Counted from the stretch's first letter, positions 15,178-24,267 are shown. The stretch is 36,529 nt of DNA from NZ13-RE01 sp049718665 (GCA_049718665.1 JBNARO010000020.1:1-36529); one strand, 5' to 3'. The notes: a model not told the origin generated them from the letters alone. Program-made: numbers and translations.

Positions 15178-15190
15178 CTCTTTGTATACT
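15163..15190 (+). promoter_or_regulatory. Promoter of osmC-gltX operon
   Basis: TTGACA at 15163-15168 is a perfect -35, and TATACT at 15185-15190 matches the -10 at five of six bases, with a 16-base spacer. Predicted start near 15197, giving a ~26-base leader with AAGGAGG at 15210-15216 before the ATG at 15223. Confidence 0.75.
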
Positions 15191-15222
15191 GAGAAAGGAA
15201 AAATTTTTTAAGGAGGTACAGA

Positions 15223-15633
15223 ATGGAGACAAAAGTAGTTTGGAATGGAAAAATGAAATTCAAAGGAATAACCCCTTCAAATTTCACTATAGAAATGGAT
15301 TCAACTCCTGAACATGGTGGAGATAATGAGGGTCCAAGACCTATGGAACTGGTTTTGGTTGCTCTTGGAGGATGCACAGGAATGGATGTAATCTCTATAT
15401 TAGATAAGATGAAGGAGAAAGTAGAAAGTTTTGAGATGAATATTTCTGCAGAAAGAGCTCAAGACCATCCAAAGGTGTACACAAAAGTACATATTGAATA
15501 TATTTTTAAGGGAGAGAATTTAAAAGAAGAAAATATTAAGAAAGCAATTGAACTTTCTCAAATAAAATATTGTTCTGTTTCTGCTATACTGAGAGGAACT
15601 GCAAAAGTAACTTATTCATGGAAAATTTTATAA
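15223..15633 (+). CDS. OsmC/YhfA-family protein (peroxiredoxin-like)
   Basis: A small cytoplasmic protein of 136 residues of the OsmC superfamily, whose members reduce organic peroxides using two cysteines. Both family cysteines are present: Cys51 in ALGGCTGMDV and Cys117 in KYCSVSA. The N-terminal strand pairs and GPRPMELVLVAL match the family. The sequence is closer to the YhfA-like branch than to Ohr, so the substrate may not be peroxide. It is the first gene after a strong promoter and is followed 13 bases later by gltX. Confidence 0.88.
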   Translation: METKVVWNGKMKFKGITPSNFTIEMDSTPEHGGDNEGPRPMELVLVALGGCTGMDVISILDKMKEKVESFEMNISAERAQDHPKVYTKVHIEYIFKGENLKEENIKKAIELSQIKYCSVSAILRGTAKVTYSWKIL

Positions 15634-15646
15634 AAGGGGTTATAGA

Positions 15647-17083
15647 ATGATGAAGGATATTAGAGTCAGAATTGCTCCAAGTCCTACGGGATATCTTCAT
15701 GTAGGAACAGCTCATACTGCTCTCTTCAATTGGCTTTTTGCAAGACATAACAAAGGTACTTTTATATTAAGAATTGAAGATACTGATAGGGAAAGATCTA
15801 CAAAGGAATATGAAGAGAATATATTAGAAGGATTAATATGGCTTGGACTAAATTGGGATGAAGGTCCATACTATCAATCTCAAAGGTTAGAACTATATCA
15901 AAAATATGCAAGGAAGCTTTTAGAGATGGGATCTGCATACTACTGCTATTGCACTCCTGAAGAACTTGAGGGGAGGAGAAAAATTGCTCTAAGTCAAAAG
16001 AGGGCTCCAAAATATGATAGGAAATGTTTATACCTTACATCAGAAGAAAGAGCAAGATATGAAAGAGAAGGAAGAAAACCAGCAATAAGGCTATTAGTTC
16101 CAGAAGGAAAAACAGTATTTAATGACATAATCCGAGGAGAAATTGAATTTAATAATGAAGATATTGGAGATTTTGTAATAATGAAATCTGATGGTATGCC
16201 CACATATAATTTTGCAGTAGTTATTGACGATTATACTATGGGAATTTCTCATGTAATTCGGGGAGAGGACCATATCTCTAATACTCCAAAACAAATATTT
16301 ATATATAATGCCCTTTCTTGGAGTATTCCAGAATTTGCCCACTTACCTTTACTTTTAGGACCAGATAGATCAAAACTTAGTAAAAGACATGGAGTAACTT
16401 CTGTGTCAGAATATAGGAAAATGGGATATCTACCTGACGCTTTGATAAATTATCTTGCTCTTTTAGGGTGGACTCCCCAAGAAAATAGAGAAATATATAC
16501 AAGGGAAGAATTAGTAGAATTATTTGATTTAAGAAAAGTAACTAAAAATCCAGGGATCTTTGATATAACAAAATTAGAATGGATAAATGCCCAGCATATT
16601 AGAAATCTATCTCACCCAAAATTGGCAGAATTAACTCTTCCTTTTTTAAAAGAAGCTCAATTGATAAAAGAGGACTTTCTGGATTGGGATTATTATCTAA
16701 AAGTGGTGGCTCTTCTCCAAGAACGGCTTAAGACCCTTTCCCAAATAAAAGAGTACGGGGATTATTTTTTCTTAGAAGAACTAAATTATGATAAAGAGGT
16801 AGTTAAAAAAGTAATTAAACATAAAAATACTTCTGAATTTTTGAAAACTTTAAAAGGAATTTGGGAGAATTTGGAGGATTTCTCTGTTTTAAACTTAGAG
16901 AAAACATTGAAAGAATTAGCGGAGAGGCTAAATGTTTCTACAGGAACCTTAATACATCCAGTTAGAGTAGCCTTAACCAATAAAACTGTGGGACCAAGTT
17001 TATATGAATTGATAGAAGTATTAGGCAAAGAAAGAACTTTAAAAAGGTTAGGAAGGTTTATTGAATATTTAGAATCTATTTAA
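15647..17083 (+). CDS. gltX: Glutamyl-tRNA synthetase
   Basis: Charges tRNA-Glu with glutamate in the cytoplasm. 478 residues, normal for a bacterial class I GluRS. The HIGH-type motif is H18-V-G-T within PSPTGYLHVGTAH, and the KMSKS-type motif is K243-L-S-K-R within SKLSKRHG. The segment VIRGEDHISNTPKQ is also characteristic. I use the first of two adjacent ATGs (15647), seven bases after AAGGGG; 15650 is possible. Whether it also charges tRNA-Gln, which would require GatCAB elsewhere, cannot be told here. It lies between osmC and a YaaC-like gene in one operon. Confidence 0.95.
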   Translation: MMKDIRVRIAPSPTGYLHVGTAHTALFNWLFARHNKGTFILRIEDTDRERSTKEYEENILEGLIWLGLNWDEGPYYQSQRLELYQKYARKLLEMGSAYYCYCTPEELEGRRKIALSQKRAPKYDRKCLYLTSEERARYEREGRKPAIRLLVPEGKTVFNDIIRGEIEFNNEDIGDFVIMKSDGMPTYNFAVVIDDYTMGISHVIRGEDHISNTPKQIFIYNALSWSIPEFAHLPLLLGPDRSKLSKRHGVTSVSEYRKMGYLPDALINYLALLGWTPQENREIYTREELVELFDLRKVTKNPGIFDITKLEWINAQHIRNLSHPKLAELTLPFLKEAQLIKEDFLDWDYYLKVVALLQERLKTLSQIKEYGDYFFLEELNYDKEVVKKVIKHKNTSEFLKTLKGIWENLEDFSVLNLEKTLKELAERLNVSTGTLIHPVRVALTNKTVGPSLYELIEVLGKERTLKRLGRFIEYLESI

Positions 17084-17088
17084 GAAAC

Positions 17089-17703
17089 ATGTTTAGGCGC
17101 TCTCCTTATAAAATCTTTGATGAATTAGAGAAAAAGCTTTCAAACTCTTTAAATGAGGAAGAGCGTCTTTTTATTCACTATACTTTGAAACAAGTAAAGT
17201 TATCCTTCTTATCAAAGAGAAAGCTAGATTTATATATTTATCCTTTATTTCTATTTTATGGTTTAGTCGCCTTAGCTAAGCTTACTATCTTTTTAAAAAC
17301 CCACGAAATACCAAGAGAAGTTCTCCATGGGTTAACAGTAAGAGTTGCAGGAGAAAAATCTATGAATTGGAACAAAGATTATGATCCAGGAAAAGAAACC
17401 ATCTTAGTAAAAGAAAAGGGATTATTTCCTACATTTCTAAGAAGTATATCTTGTTATCAAGTTCCTGAGGGAGAAAAATTCACTTTAGAAGAACTTTTAA
17501 GATATTTGGATATGGAAGTCTCCCTCCATCCTTTAGCAATTCATTATCTCATTCTTTTTCTTTTAAGTATGTTAAGTAGATATGAGCCTCAAAAATGGGG
17601 ATGGACCTTAGACAAAAGCAATCTTTCTCAAAAGATTAGAAACTATCTTAGAGATGCAGATGTACAAATCCTTCAGATTTGGAGAGATAATACTAAGTTA
17701 TAA
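17089..17703 (+). CDS. YaaC-like protein of unknown function
   Basis: A 204-residue protein starting 5 bases after the gltX stop without a clear ribosome site, so it is probably translated by coupling. The segments FLFYGLVALAKLTIFL, EVLHGLTVR, ILVKEKGLFPTF and VPEGEKFTLEELL, in this order, recall the YaaC family of Firmicutes, whose role is unknown. The C-terminal part is hydrophobic (HPLAIHYLILFLLSMLSRYEP) and may be buried rather than membrane-spanning. The last 31 bases overlap the 3' end of the opposite-strand polyprenyl synthase gene. Family assignment is from motif memory and only moderately sure. Confidence 0.65.
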   Translation: MFRRSPYKIFDELEKKLSNSLNEEERLFIHYTLKQVKLSFLSKRKLDLYIYPLFLFYGLVALAKLTIFLKTHEIPREVLHGLTVRVAGEKSMNWNKDYDPGKETILVKEKGLFPTFLRSISCYQVPEGEKFTLEELLRYLDMEVSLHPLAIHYLILFLLSMLSRYEPQKWGWTLDKSNLSQKIRNYLRDADVQILQIWRDNTKL

Positions 17704-18695
17704 TAGTTTTTAAAAAGATCCTTTACTAAGGATAAATCTACTATATCTTTGTATTCCTCAAGCCCTTTATAGCCTTTTTCAAAGAATTTTTCTGCAGTAT
17801 TAAAAGAAACCTCTTTAGCTCTCTTTTTATCTAAAAGTTCTAAAATATAGTATATATCTTGTTCTGTCAATTTAATCCTATTCCATATTTCATAAAGTTT
17901 CTGCCTCTCTTTATCACTTGCTTCCTGAAGAAGATATATTATAGGAAAGGTCTTTTTCTTTTTCCATAAATCTCCTAAAGCGGATTTTCCTGTTTTCTTA
18001 GGATCTCCCCATATTCCCATGATATCATCTGCAATCTGAAAGAAAATTCCAAAATTCCTCCCAATTTCAAAAAATTTTCTTGATATATCCTCTTTATAAT
18101 TGGCAGAGAATGAACCTAAATAAAAAGTGGTAGCAAAAAGTCTCGCGGTCTTTTTTTCTATCATAGTCATATATTCTTTCAAAGATATTTCATTTCTATG
18201 TTCAAAACTTAGATCTAAATATTGACCCTCTATAAGCTCTTGGATAGTAGCAGTAATCTCTTTTAAGCTTACCCTTTGAAGAGTAGGAGAAGAAATTTGA
18301 GTAAGAACTTGGAAACAAAGATTAAATAAAGAATCTCCTACATTAATAGCCTGAGGAACTCCCCAAAGCTTCCATACTGTCCATCTGTTATGTCTTTTCT
18401 CATCTCCATCTTGAATATCATCATGAACCAATGAGAAATTATGAAGAAATTCAAGAGAGGATCCTAAATTTAAGGCATCATCTAAGGAACCATTAAAAGC
18501 CTGATTAACAAGAACACAAAAAAGAGGTCTCAGTCTCTTCCCTCCTTTAAACTCTGTCAATGGTCTTCCTTCTTCATCCACCCATCCCATATGATAAGCA
18601 GAAAAGAAATATAATGGGAGAAGGTTAGAAAACTTTTCCCAGTTTTCCTGTAACCTTCTTTCTATTAATATTAAATATTTTTGATAACTGTCCAT
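17673..18695 (-). CDS. Polyprenyl diphosphate synthase (IspA/GGPP-synthase family)
   Basis: A trans-isoprenyl transferase that extends allylic diphosphates with isopentenyl diphosphate, 340 residues. GGKRLRPLF (residues 51-59) binds diphosphate; the first Asp motif is DDIQD (92-96); the second is DDIMGIWGD, with Gly where many enzymes have a third Asp. This DDxxG form with TGKSALGD also occurs in thermophile and archaeal-type GGPP synthases, so it is not necessarily a defect. Chain length cannot be predicted safely. The ATG at 18695 has no ribosome site, and a perfect TATAAT lies only ~10 bases upstream on the minus strand, so the message may be leaderless. Confidence 0.88.
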   Translation of the reverse strand: MDSYQKYLILIERRLQENWEKFSNLLPLYFFSAYHMGWVDEEGRPLTEFKGGKRLRPLFCVLVNQAFNGSLDDALNLGSSLEFLHNFSLVHDDIQDGDEKRHNRWTVWKLWGVPQAINVGDSLFNLCFQVLTQISSPTLQRVSLKEITATIQELIEGQYLDLSFEHRNEISLKEYMTMIEKKTARLFATTFYLGSFSANYKEDISRKFFEIGRNFGIFFQIADDIMGIWGDPKKTGKSALGDLWKKKKTFPIIYLLQEASDKERQKLYEIWNRIKLTEQDIYYILELLDKKRAKEVSFNTAEKFFEKGYKGLEEYKDIVDLSLVKDLFKNYYNLVLSLQI

Positions 18696-18704
18696 ACCAA
18701 AATT

Positions 18705-18710
18705 ATTATA
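18705..18710 (-). promoter_or_regulatory. Minus-strand -10 (TATAAT) next to the polyprenyl synthase start
   Basis: A perfect -10 hexamer on the minus strand predicts a start near 18698, about three bases before the ATG. No good -35 stands 16-18 bases further upstream. This would give a leaderless or nearly leaderless transcript. Confidence 0.45.
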
Positions 18711-18727
18711 CCTTAATCTTCCTTACC

Positions 18728-18757
18728 TTGACACTATCTTTTTTAAAATGGTAAACT
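18728..18757 (+). promoter_or_regulatory. Promoter of the SIS-to-rad50 operon
   Basis: TTGACA (18728-18733) and TAAACT (18752-18757) with an 18-base spacer predict a start near 18764. This excludes the upstream in-frame ATG at 18748 and supports the start at 18799, which follows TTGGAGGT. Confidence 0.55.
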
Positions 18758-18798
18758 TTCTCTACAAAAGAAAACCTTGCCTTGGAGGTATAAGTTAT

Positions 18799-19830
18799 AT
18801 GCAAAAATACATGTATAAAGAAATCAAAGAAGGAATGGAAGTTTTAGAAAGATTTAAGGAGAGAAAAGAAGAGCTTAAAAAATTAGCAGAAGAAATAAGA
18901 AAATACGATCCTAAGAATATAGTCTTAGTAGCTCGAGGAACTTCTGATAATGCTGCTGTTTGGGGGAAATATTATATTGAGTCCTATGTAAAAATTCCTG
19001 TTTCCCTATCTGCCCCTTCTTTATATACTATTTATCATAAGCCTCCTATTCTTAAAAATTCTTTAGTTATAGCAATATCTCAGTCAGGAGAAAGTGAGGA
19101 TATATGTGAAGTAGTTAGAGAGGCAAATAGCCAAAATGCCTTTACCCTTGGAATAACAAATAATCCTGAAAGTAAATTAGCAAATTTATCTAAGAAGGTT
19201 CTTTTTCTCTCTGCAGGTGAAGAAAAAAGTGTTGCTGCAACAAAAACCTATTTGGCCCAATTGGGAGCTTTATACTTTTTAGTGAATTCTTGGATAAGAA
19301 AAGATAATTCTGATGAATTTGATAATTTAATCTCTTCTCTAAAAGAAGTGGTAGAAAGGGAGGAAGAGATAAAAGAAAAGACAGTACCATATAAATTTAT
19401 GGAACATTGTGCCATCTTAGGAAGAGGCTACAACTTAGCTTCTGCTTTAGAAATGGCTCTAAAACTTAAAGAAACATCATATATTCTTGCAGAACCTTAT
19501 TCCTCTGCTGATTTTCTTCATGGTCCTTTAGCCCTTGCGGTTCATGGATTTCCAATATTTTTCTTCGTCCCGAAGGGAGAAAGTCTTTCCCATTCTTATG
19601 AGGTAATTAGACTTTTAGAGGAGAAGGGAGTGGACCTTTTTATATTTTCTAATGAAGAATCCCTGTTTAGCAAGTTTAACGGATTTTTTATAAAATCCAA
19701 TATTCCTGAAGAAATTACCCCTATTTTATTTATTCTTCCCGCTCAGTTTTTTGCCTATTTCCTTACAATTTTAAAAGGATTAGATCCAGATCAACCCAGA
19801 TATCTTAAGAAAATTACTATAACAAAGTAA
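18799..19830 (+). CDS. Double-SIS sugar-phosphate enzyme (NagB-II / GlmS isomerase-like)
   Basis: About 343 residues with two SIS domains and no glutaminase domain. Motifs are ARGTSDNAAVWGKYY, AISQSGESEDICE, SVAATKTYLAQL and GRGYNLASALEMALKLKET, as in the isomerase half of GlmS and in the SIS-type glucosamine-6-phosphate deaminases (NagB-II). Without the amidotransferase domain it cannot make glucosamine 6-phosphate from glutamine, so deamination or isomerisation of an amino-sugar phosphate is more likely. The start at 18799 is chosen over 18748 because GGAGGT lies 9 bases upstream and the predicted transcription start is between the two. It opens a seven-gene run; the next gene begins 4 bases after its stop. 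Confidence 0.82.
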   Translation: MQKYMYKEIKEGMEVLERFKERKEELKKLAEEIRKYDPKNIVLVARGTSDNAAVWGKYYIESYVKIPVSLSAPSLYTIYHKPPILKNSLVIAISQSGESEDICEVVREANSQNAFTLGITNNPESKLANLSKKVLFLSAGEEKSVAATKTYLAQLGALYFLVNSWIRKDNSDEFDNLISSLKEVVEREEEIKEKTVPYKFMEHCAILGRGYNLASALEMALKLKETSYILAEPYSSADFLHGPLALAVHGFPIFFFVPKGESLSHSYEVIRLLEEKGVDLFIFSNEESLFSKFNGFFIKSNIPEEITPILFILPAQFFAYFLTILKGLDPDQPRYLKKITITK

Positions 19831-19834
19831 AAGC

Positions 19835-20293
19835 ATGATTGATATTTTCGAGATAGTAAACCATCCCGCTTTTCTGATACCCCTTCTATCTGCGATTATT
19901 GCTCAAGGAATTAAAGGGATAATTAGAAGTATTCAAGAAAGGAAAATAGTTTGGAAAGCCTTCTTCGAATGGGGAGGAATGCCAAGCTCCCATTCTGCAT
20001 TAGTCATTTCTTTATCTTCTATGTTGGGATTTAAAGAAGGTTTTACTTCTTCTATATTCATTCTTTCTCTCTTCTTTGCAGGAATTGTGATAGCAGACGC
20101 CATTGGAGTGAGATTAGCTACAGAAGAACAAGCAAAGGCAATAAATAAAATTCTTCAAAAATATCCCTTAGATGAAGATCATGATATAATATTAAAGGAG
20201 TCCATCGGACATACGCCTGTTGAAGCACTTTCAGGAGCATTATTAGGATTTCTAATTTCCTTGATATACTATATAGGAGTGATGAGAAGATGA
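19835..20293 (+). CDS. Divergent PAP2 / DUF212 (YuiD-like) membrane protein
   Basis: A 152-residue inner-membrane protein with about four hydrophobic spans. The GGMPSSHSALVISLSS segment corresponds to the SxxxH core of PAP2-type phosphatases, and IADAIGVRLATEEQA plus ESIGHTPVEALSGALLG are typical of the YuiD/DUF212 family. A lipid- or prenyl-phosphate substrate is often proposed for such proteins but I know of no firm assignment. It lies between a sugar-phosphate enzyme and a lipid-type glycosyltransferase, and its stop overlaps the next ATG (ATGA). Confidence 0.85.
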   Translation: MIDIFEIVNHPAFLIPLLSAIIAQGIKGIIRSIQERKIVWKAFFEWGGMPSSHSALVISLSSMLGFKEGFTSSIFILSLFFAGIVIADAIGVRLATEEQAKAINKILQKYPLDEDHDIILKESIGHTPVEALSGALLGFLISLIYYIGVMRR

Positions 20294-21507
20294 ATATAGC
20301 CTTTTTTAGCGACACATATGAGCCTCAAAAGAATGGTGTTGTCACAGCAATAAGAATGCAGAAAAAATTTTTAGAAGAAAATGGGAATAAAGTTTATCTT
20401 TTCATCCCTTACATTACTAATTCTTCCTTAGGAGAAAATATTTATCCCTTACCCTCTATTATCTTTCCTTTTCAAAGAGAACATAGAATAGCAAAACCCT
20501 ATTCTTTAAAATACGATTTACTGTTAAATAAAGAAAGAATAGAGCTAATTCATACCCATACTCCCTTTTCTTTAGGTCTCTTTGGATGGCAACAAGCAAA
20601 AAAGAGAAATCTTCCGTTAGTCCATACTTATCATACTCTTTTTGAAGAATATGCTTATTATGTATGGGATCATTTCCCAGACATTGTGAAAAGAATTTTA
20701 ATAACTGAAAAAGAAGCAAGAAGTATAGCTATATGGTGGAGTAGAACTTACTGTAATCTATGTGATTTAATAATTGCTCCCTCTACAAAAGTAAAGAAAA
20801 TTTTAGAAAGACAAGGAGTAAAAAAACCTATAGAAATTCTTCCTAATGGATTAGATTTAAGAGAATTCAAACCTTTAGATAAAAAACTTGCTCGCAGTAA
20901 AAGAGGTTTTCCAGAGAATGGAGAGTTGTTATTATTTGTGGGAAGATTGGGGAAAGAGAAGAATATATCCTTTCTTTTAAGAGTATTAAGATGGCTTAAG
21001 AGCAATTCAGTTGATCTCTATTATCTTATTATTATTGGAGATAATCCTGATAAAAGAGTAATGGAAGGTTTAAAAAAAGAAGCAGAAAGATTAGACATAT
21101 CAGATAGGGTTATTTTCACAGGATATTTAGATTATCCTTCTGTGATTGAAAGTTATTATGCAGTAGACTTATTTGTCTTTTCATCTTTAACAGAAACTCA
21201 GGGAATGGTAATATTGGAGGCATTATTTTCAGGACTTCCTGTAATTGCATTAAAAGATGATGCCATAGGTGACTTTGTAAAAGACGGAGAAAATGGATTT
21301 CTAATTCCCAATAATAATCAAAGTGTTGAAGAATTTGGGAAAAAGGTAATTCTTTTAACGGAAAATAAAGAGCTTTATAATTTGATCTCCCATAATGCAA
21401 AAAAGAGTGTAGAAAATCTAAGATTAGATAATTTAAATAAAAAGCTAATAGAGATTTATAATAATTTAATCTCAGAATTTAGAAAAAGAGAAAATAAATA
21501 TGCCTGA
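20290..21507 (+). CDS. GT4-family glycosyltransferase, probably glycolipid-forming
   Basis: A GT-B fold glycosyltransferase of 405 residues. The N-terminal FFSDTYEPQKNGVVTAI and HTHTPFSLGLFG stretches and the C-terminal LFVGRLGKEKNISFLLR and EALFSGLPVIALK motifs are those of GT4 enzymes that glycosylate diacylglycerol or phosphatidylinositol-type acceptors. No signal or membrane span is evident; such enzymes bind the membrane peripherally. The product is probably a membrane glucolipid (inference from subfamily likeness). It overlaps the preceding gene by ATGA and the following nurA by 8 bases. Confidence 0.85.
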   Translation: MNIAFFSDTYEPQKNGVVTAIRMQKKFLEENGNKVYLFIPYITNSSLGENIYPLPSIIFPFQREHRIAKPYSLKYDLLLNKERIELIHTHTPFSLGLFGWQQAKKRNLPLVHTYHTLFEEYAYYVWDHFPDIVKRILITEKEARSIAIWWSRTYCNLCDLIIAPSTKVKKILERQGVKKPIEILPNGLDLREFKPLDKKLARSKRGFPENGELLLFVGRLGKEKNISFLLRVLRWLKSNSVDLYYLIIIGDNPDKRVMEGLKKEAERLDISDRVIFTGYLDYPSVIESYYAVDLFVFSSLTETQGMVILEALFSGLPVIALKDDAIGDFVKDGENGFLIPNNNQSVEEFGKKVILLTENKELYNLISHNAKKSVENLRLDNLNKKLIEIYNNLISEFRKRENKYA

Positions 21508-22603
21508 TTTTACCTCCTTATTTTTAGAAGAGATTAGGAAGAAAAAAAATAAACTTTTAAATATTTTAGCATGGGATTCCCTAAAATTAGAAGAATCCTT
21601 TGGAAATTATTTTAAAAATCACTGGCACCCTCTCTTTGAAGAAGATTTTAATCTTCCAAGCTATGCGGTGGACGCTTCTCAAAGAATACTTTCCCTTGCT
21701 TTTGGTCCTTATCTTGTAATTTCTCAGGGATTAATTTTAGGAAAAGATAACTACGAAAATGCTCAAGTTAATATAGAAGCATTACCTGGCTCTATATCCC
21801 ACAATCAATTGGAACATATTTCAGATATTATTCTCCAAAAGATTGAAGTAAGTTTAGCATTAGAAGTTGTGGAAAAAGAAAATCCTCCTTATGTTCTCTT
21901 TATAGATGGCTCTCTCTCTGCAAGGATTTCTCATATAATTTATCTTTTGTCTATGGATCTTGGGGATTACAATACTCTTACCTATGAGGTTTTTGAAAAA
22001 ACCTTAAGATTGATTGAGCTATCCAAGAAAAAAGGAATATATCTAATTTCCATCTCCAAAATAAGTAGAGATACTTTTTTATCTCAAATAATATTGGAAT
22101 CTGAAGGAAAGACTATCGAATCAAAACTTTATCCTACAGATACAGAATTAATATCTTTTATCATCCCTTATGAACCAGGTTTTTCTACACCAATTCTTTT
22201 AGGAGGAAAAAGAAGTCTTGGCAAAAAACAGTTGGAAATTGTTGGTAATAAACCTAAAATTAAGGAAATGCTTGAAAATACTAATGCTTTCGTCAACTTT
22301 TACATAAGGTTAATCCCTCAGGATCAACCTTTAAGAGTTGATTTCCCTTGCTATCTTGTAAATAGAGAAGATTCCTTCCTTCCTACAGATTATCAAATTT
22401 TGCCTCAGATTGATATAAGAGGTATAATTTCATTAATAAAAAATAATTGTGCTGGGATAAATGTATACCAAACTCACCTTTATCTTGTGGATAAACTGGT
22501 AAGAATAAAAAGAGAGCCTGATTTAGAGAGATATAGACTTATTTTAGAAAAAGAATTAGGAAAACCTTTACCTTTAGATAGAAGTCAGAGGAGGTTCTTT
22601 TAA
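21500..22603 (+). CDS. nurA: NurA-family 5'-3' nuclease
   Basis: A DNA end-resection nuclease of 367 residues that in archaea works inside or on the HerA hexamer. The N-terminal catalytic Asp is seen as Asp58 in YAVDAS, and a second acid is Asp136 in LFIDGSLSA; QIDIRGIISLIKNN near the C-terminus also fits the family. Its last base is the first base of the herA ATG (TAATG), so the two are translationally coupled, as expected for subunits of one complex. It overlaps the preceding glycosyltransferase gene by 8 bases, linking the repair genes to the envelope genes in one transcript. Confidence 0.85.
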   Translation: MPDFTSLFLEEIRKKKNKLLNILAWDSLKLEESFGNYFKNHWHPLFEEDFNLPSYAVDASQRILSLAFGPYLVISQGLILGKDNYENAQVNIEALPGSISHNQLEHISDIILQKIEVSLALEVVEKENPPYVLFIDGSLSARISHIIYLLSMDLGDYNTLTYEVFEKTLRLIELSKKKGIYLISISKISRDTFLSQIILESEGKTIESKLYPTDTELISFIIPYEPGFSTPILLGGKRSLGKKQLEIVGNKPKIKEMLENTNAFVNFYIRLIPQDQPLRVDFPCYLVNREDSFLPTDYQILPQIDIRGIISLIKNNCAGINVYQTHLYLVDKLVRIKREPDLERYRLILEKELGKPLPLDRSQRRFF

Positions 22604-24267
22604 TGGAAGAAAAATGTATAGGATATTTGGTAGGAGAAAGTTTCTGTGATAAGTTCCAATTTGTTACTACAAGAGATTTGGCACCAAAAAGATTAGAATA
22701 TGTAACTATAAAAGGAACCGCAACTCCAGGAGAAGAAGTAGATGTTTTGGCACAAGTAGAAAGCTTAAGAGCCTTCTCTGAAGTTTTAGACGAGAAACAA
22801 GAATATGAAGCTACAAATAAACTTTTGGGTCTTAATTATTCCATACCTACTCAGCTTATAGCAACCGCAAGGGTTTTAGGATATTTAGACAAGAATAACA
22901 ATATACAATTTCCAAGATCTGTTGCTCTTCCTGGTTCTCCTGTTTTTTTAGCTCCAGATACTCTTCTTCAACGATTCTTCACCCATGGGAAAAACAACTC
23001 CATTGAGATAGGAACTCTTCTTTATCGTCCTAATGTGAAAGTAACCTTAGACCCCAATGGCTTAAGGAGACATCTTGCCATCATTGCCCAAACAGGTGCG
23101 GGAAAATCTTATTTAATGGGACTTCTTTTAGAAAAATTAGTAAAGCTTGGTGCTACTATATTAGTTTTTGATCCCAATAGTGATTATGTACTTTTGAGAA
23201 AAAAGAGGAATTTAAGAGAACCATCTTCTATTGCAGAAAATGTTACCATATATAGAATTCCAGGAATCCCCACAAGATTTTCCGAAAGAGATATTGGTGG
23301 TGTTGAAAAATTTTCCATTAAATTTAGCGAATTAGAGGATGAGCAAATTCATGAGATGCTGGGAATTGATGAAAAGATGACCAATATAAAAAACTCCTTA
23401 GAAACTGCATTAAAAGAATTAAGAGATGAGGGAAGAGATTTTACTCCAGAAGATTTATACAACAAACTTTTGGAGTTCATAGGAGAATTAGAAGAAGAGG
23501 AAGAACCTCTTCCTTTTGAAGATTACGAATTAAGATATGCCAAAAAACATCAAAATAAAAAAACAAAGATAGACGAGGATTTGGTTAAGGGTGCCAAAAA
23601 GGCATTAAAGTATGTTAAGTGGATAAAAGATTACCCTATTTGGGGTTTTGAAGATATAAAAGTAGAGAAGATACTGAGACCATCTCATATAACTGTAGTA
23701 GATTTAGCGGGATTGGAAAAAAATCTAATGGATTTAATTGTAAGCCACTTATTAAATGAGATATGGGTAAAAGCAAAGTCAGAAGGATTACCATATCCAT
23801 TATTTATCGTATTAGAAGAAGCTCACAATTTAGTTCCCAATGATGAAAAAAGTAAGGGAAAAAGTGCAAAATTAATAAATTCTATAGCAGCAGAGGGAAG
23901 AAAATTCAAGGTTTTTCTTATAGTAATAACCCAAAGGCCATATAAAATTAGCAGTAATACCCTCTCTCAATGTGGAAGCCAAATTATAATGAAATTAACA
24001 AATCCCAATGACCAAAATGCAGTAAAAGAGGCGTCAGAAGCTCTTTCAGAAAGCCTATTTAGAGATCTTCCTGGATTAAATATAGGAGAGGCTGTTATTG
24101 TAGGAAATTTAACAAGGGTTCCAGTAATTGTAAAGATCGGAGAAAGGGAAACAGCAGAAGGAGGATATGATATAGATTTAGAGAAGGAATTTGAAAAAGC
24201 AAGGAGAGATTCTTTAATCACTGATGAGCCTTTTATTCCTACGGATGAGATGGAGGGAGAAATTTAA
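22603..24267 (+). CDS. herA: HerA-family DNA translocase/helicase
   Basis: A hexameric DNA-pumping ATPase of 554 residues. An N-terminal HAS-barrel (about residues 1-95) precedes the RecA-like ATPase with Walker A AQTGAGKS (residues 162-169) and Walker B LFIVLEEAHNLVP (Glu405-Glu406). Later segments SIAAEGRKFKVFLIVITQRP and QIIMKLTNPNDQNAV match the HerA/FtsK sensor region. An acidic insertion around residues 285-315 (ELEEEEEPLPFEDYE) lies between the Walker motifs. In archaea HerA drives NurA during double-strand-break resection alongside Mre11-Rad50, and here all four gene types are adjacent. The stop abuts the next ATG with no gap. Confidence 0.9.
   Translation: MEEKCIGYLVGESFCDKFQFVTTRDLAPKRLEYVTIKGTATPGEEVDVLAQVESLRAFSEVLDEKQEYEATNKLLGLNYSIPTQLIATARVLGYLDKNNNIQFPRSVALPGSPVFLAPDTLLQRFFTHGKNNSIEIGTLLYRPNVKVTLDPNGLRRHLAIIAQTGAGKSYLMGLLLEKLVKLGATILVFDPNSDYVLLRKKRNLREPSSIAENVTIYRIPGIPTRFSERDIGGVEKFSIKFSELEDEQIHEMLGIDEKMTNIKNSLETALKELRDEGRDFTPEDLYNKLLEFIGELEEEEEPLPFEDYELRYAKKHQNKKTKIDEDLVKGAKKALKYVKWIKDYPIWGFEDIKVEKILRPSHITVVDLAGLEKNLMDLIVSHLLNEIWVKAKSEGLPYPLFIVLEEAHNLVPNDEKSKGKSAKLINSIAAEGRKFKVFLIVITQRPYKISSNTLSQCGSQIIMKLTNPNDQNAVKEASEALSESLFRDLPGLNIGEAVIVGNLTRVPVIVKIGERETAEGGYDIDLEKEFEKARRDSLITDEPFIPTDEMEGEI

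Noticed and set aside
18000..18030. Second Asp motif DDIMG in the polyprenyl synthase as a loss-of-function change
   Set aside because: The DDxxG form with conserved GD and K residues occurs in working thermophile/archaeal-type enzymes.
18748..18798. 17-residue N-terminal extension of the SIS enzyme from an ATG at 18748
   Set aside because: It lies upstream of the predicted transcription start; GGAGGT is placed for the ATG at 18799.
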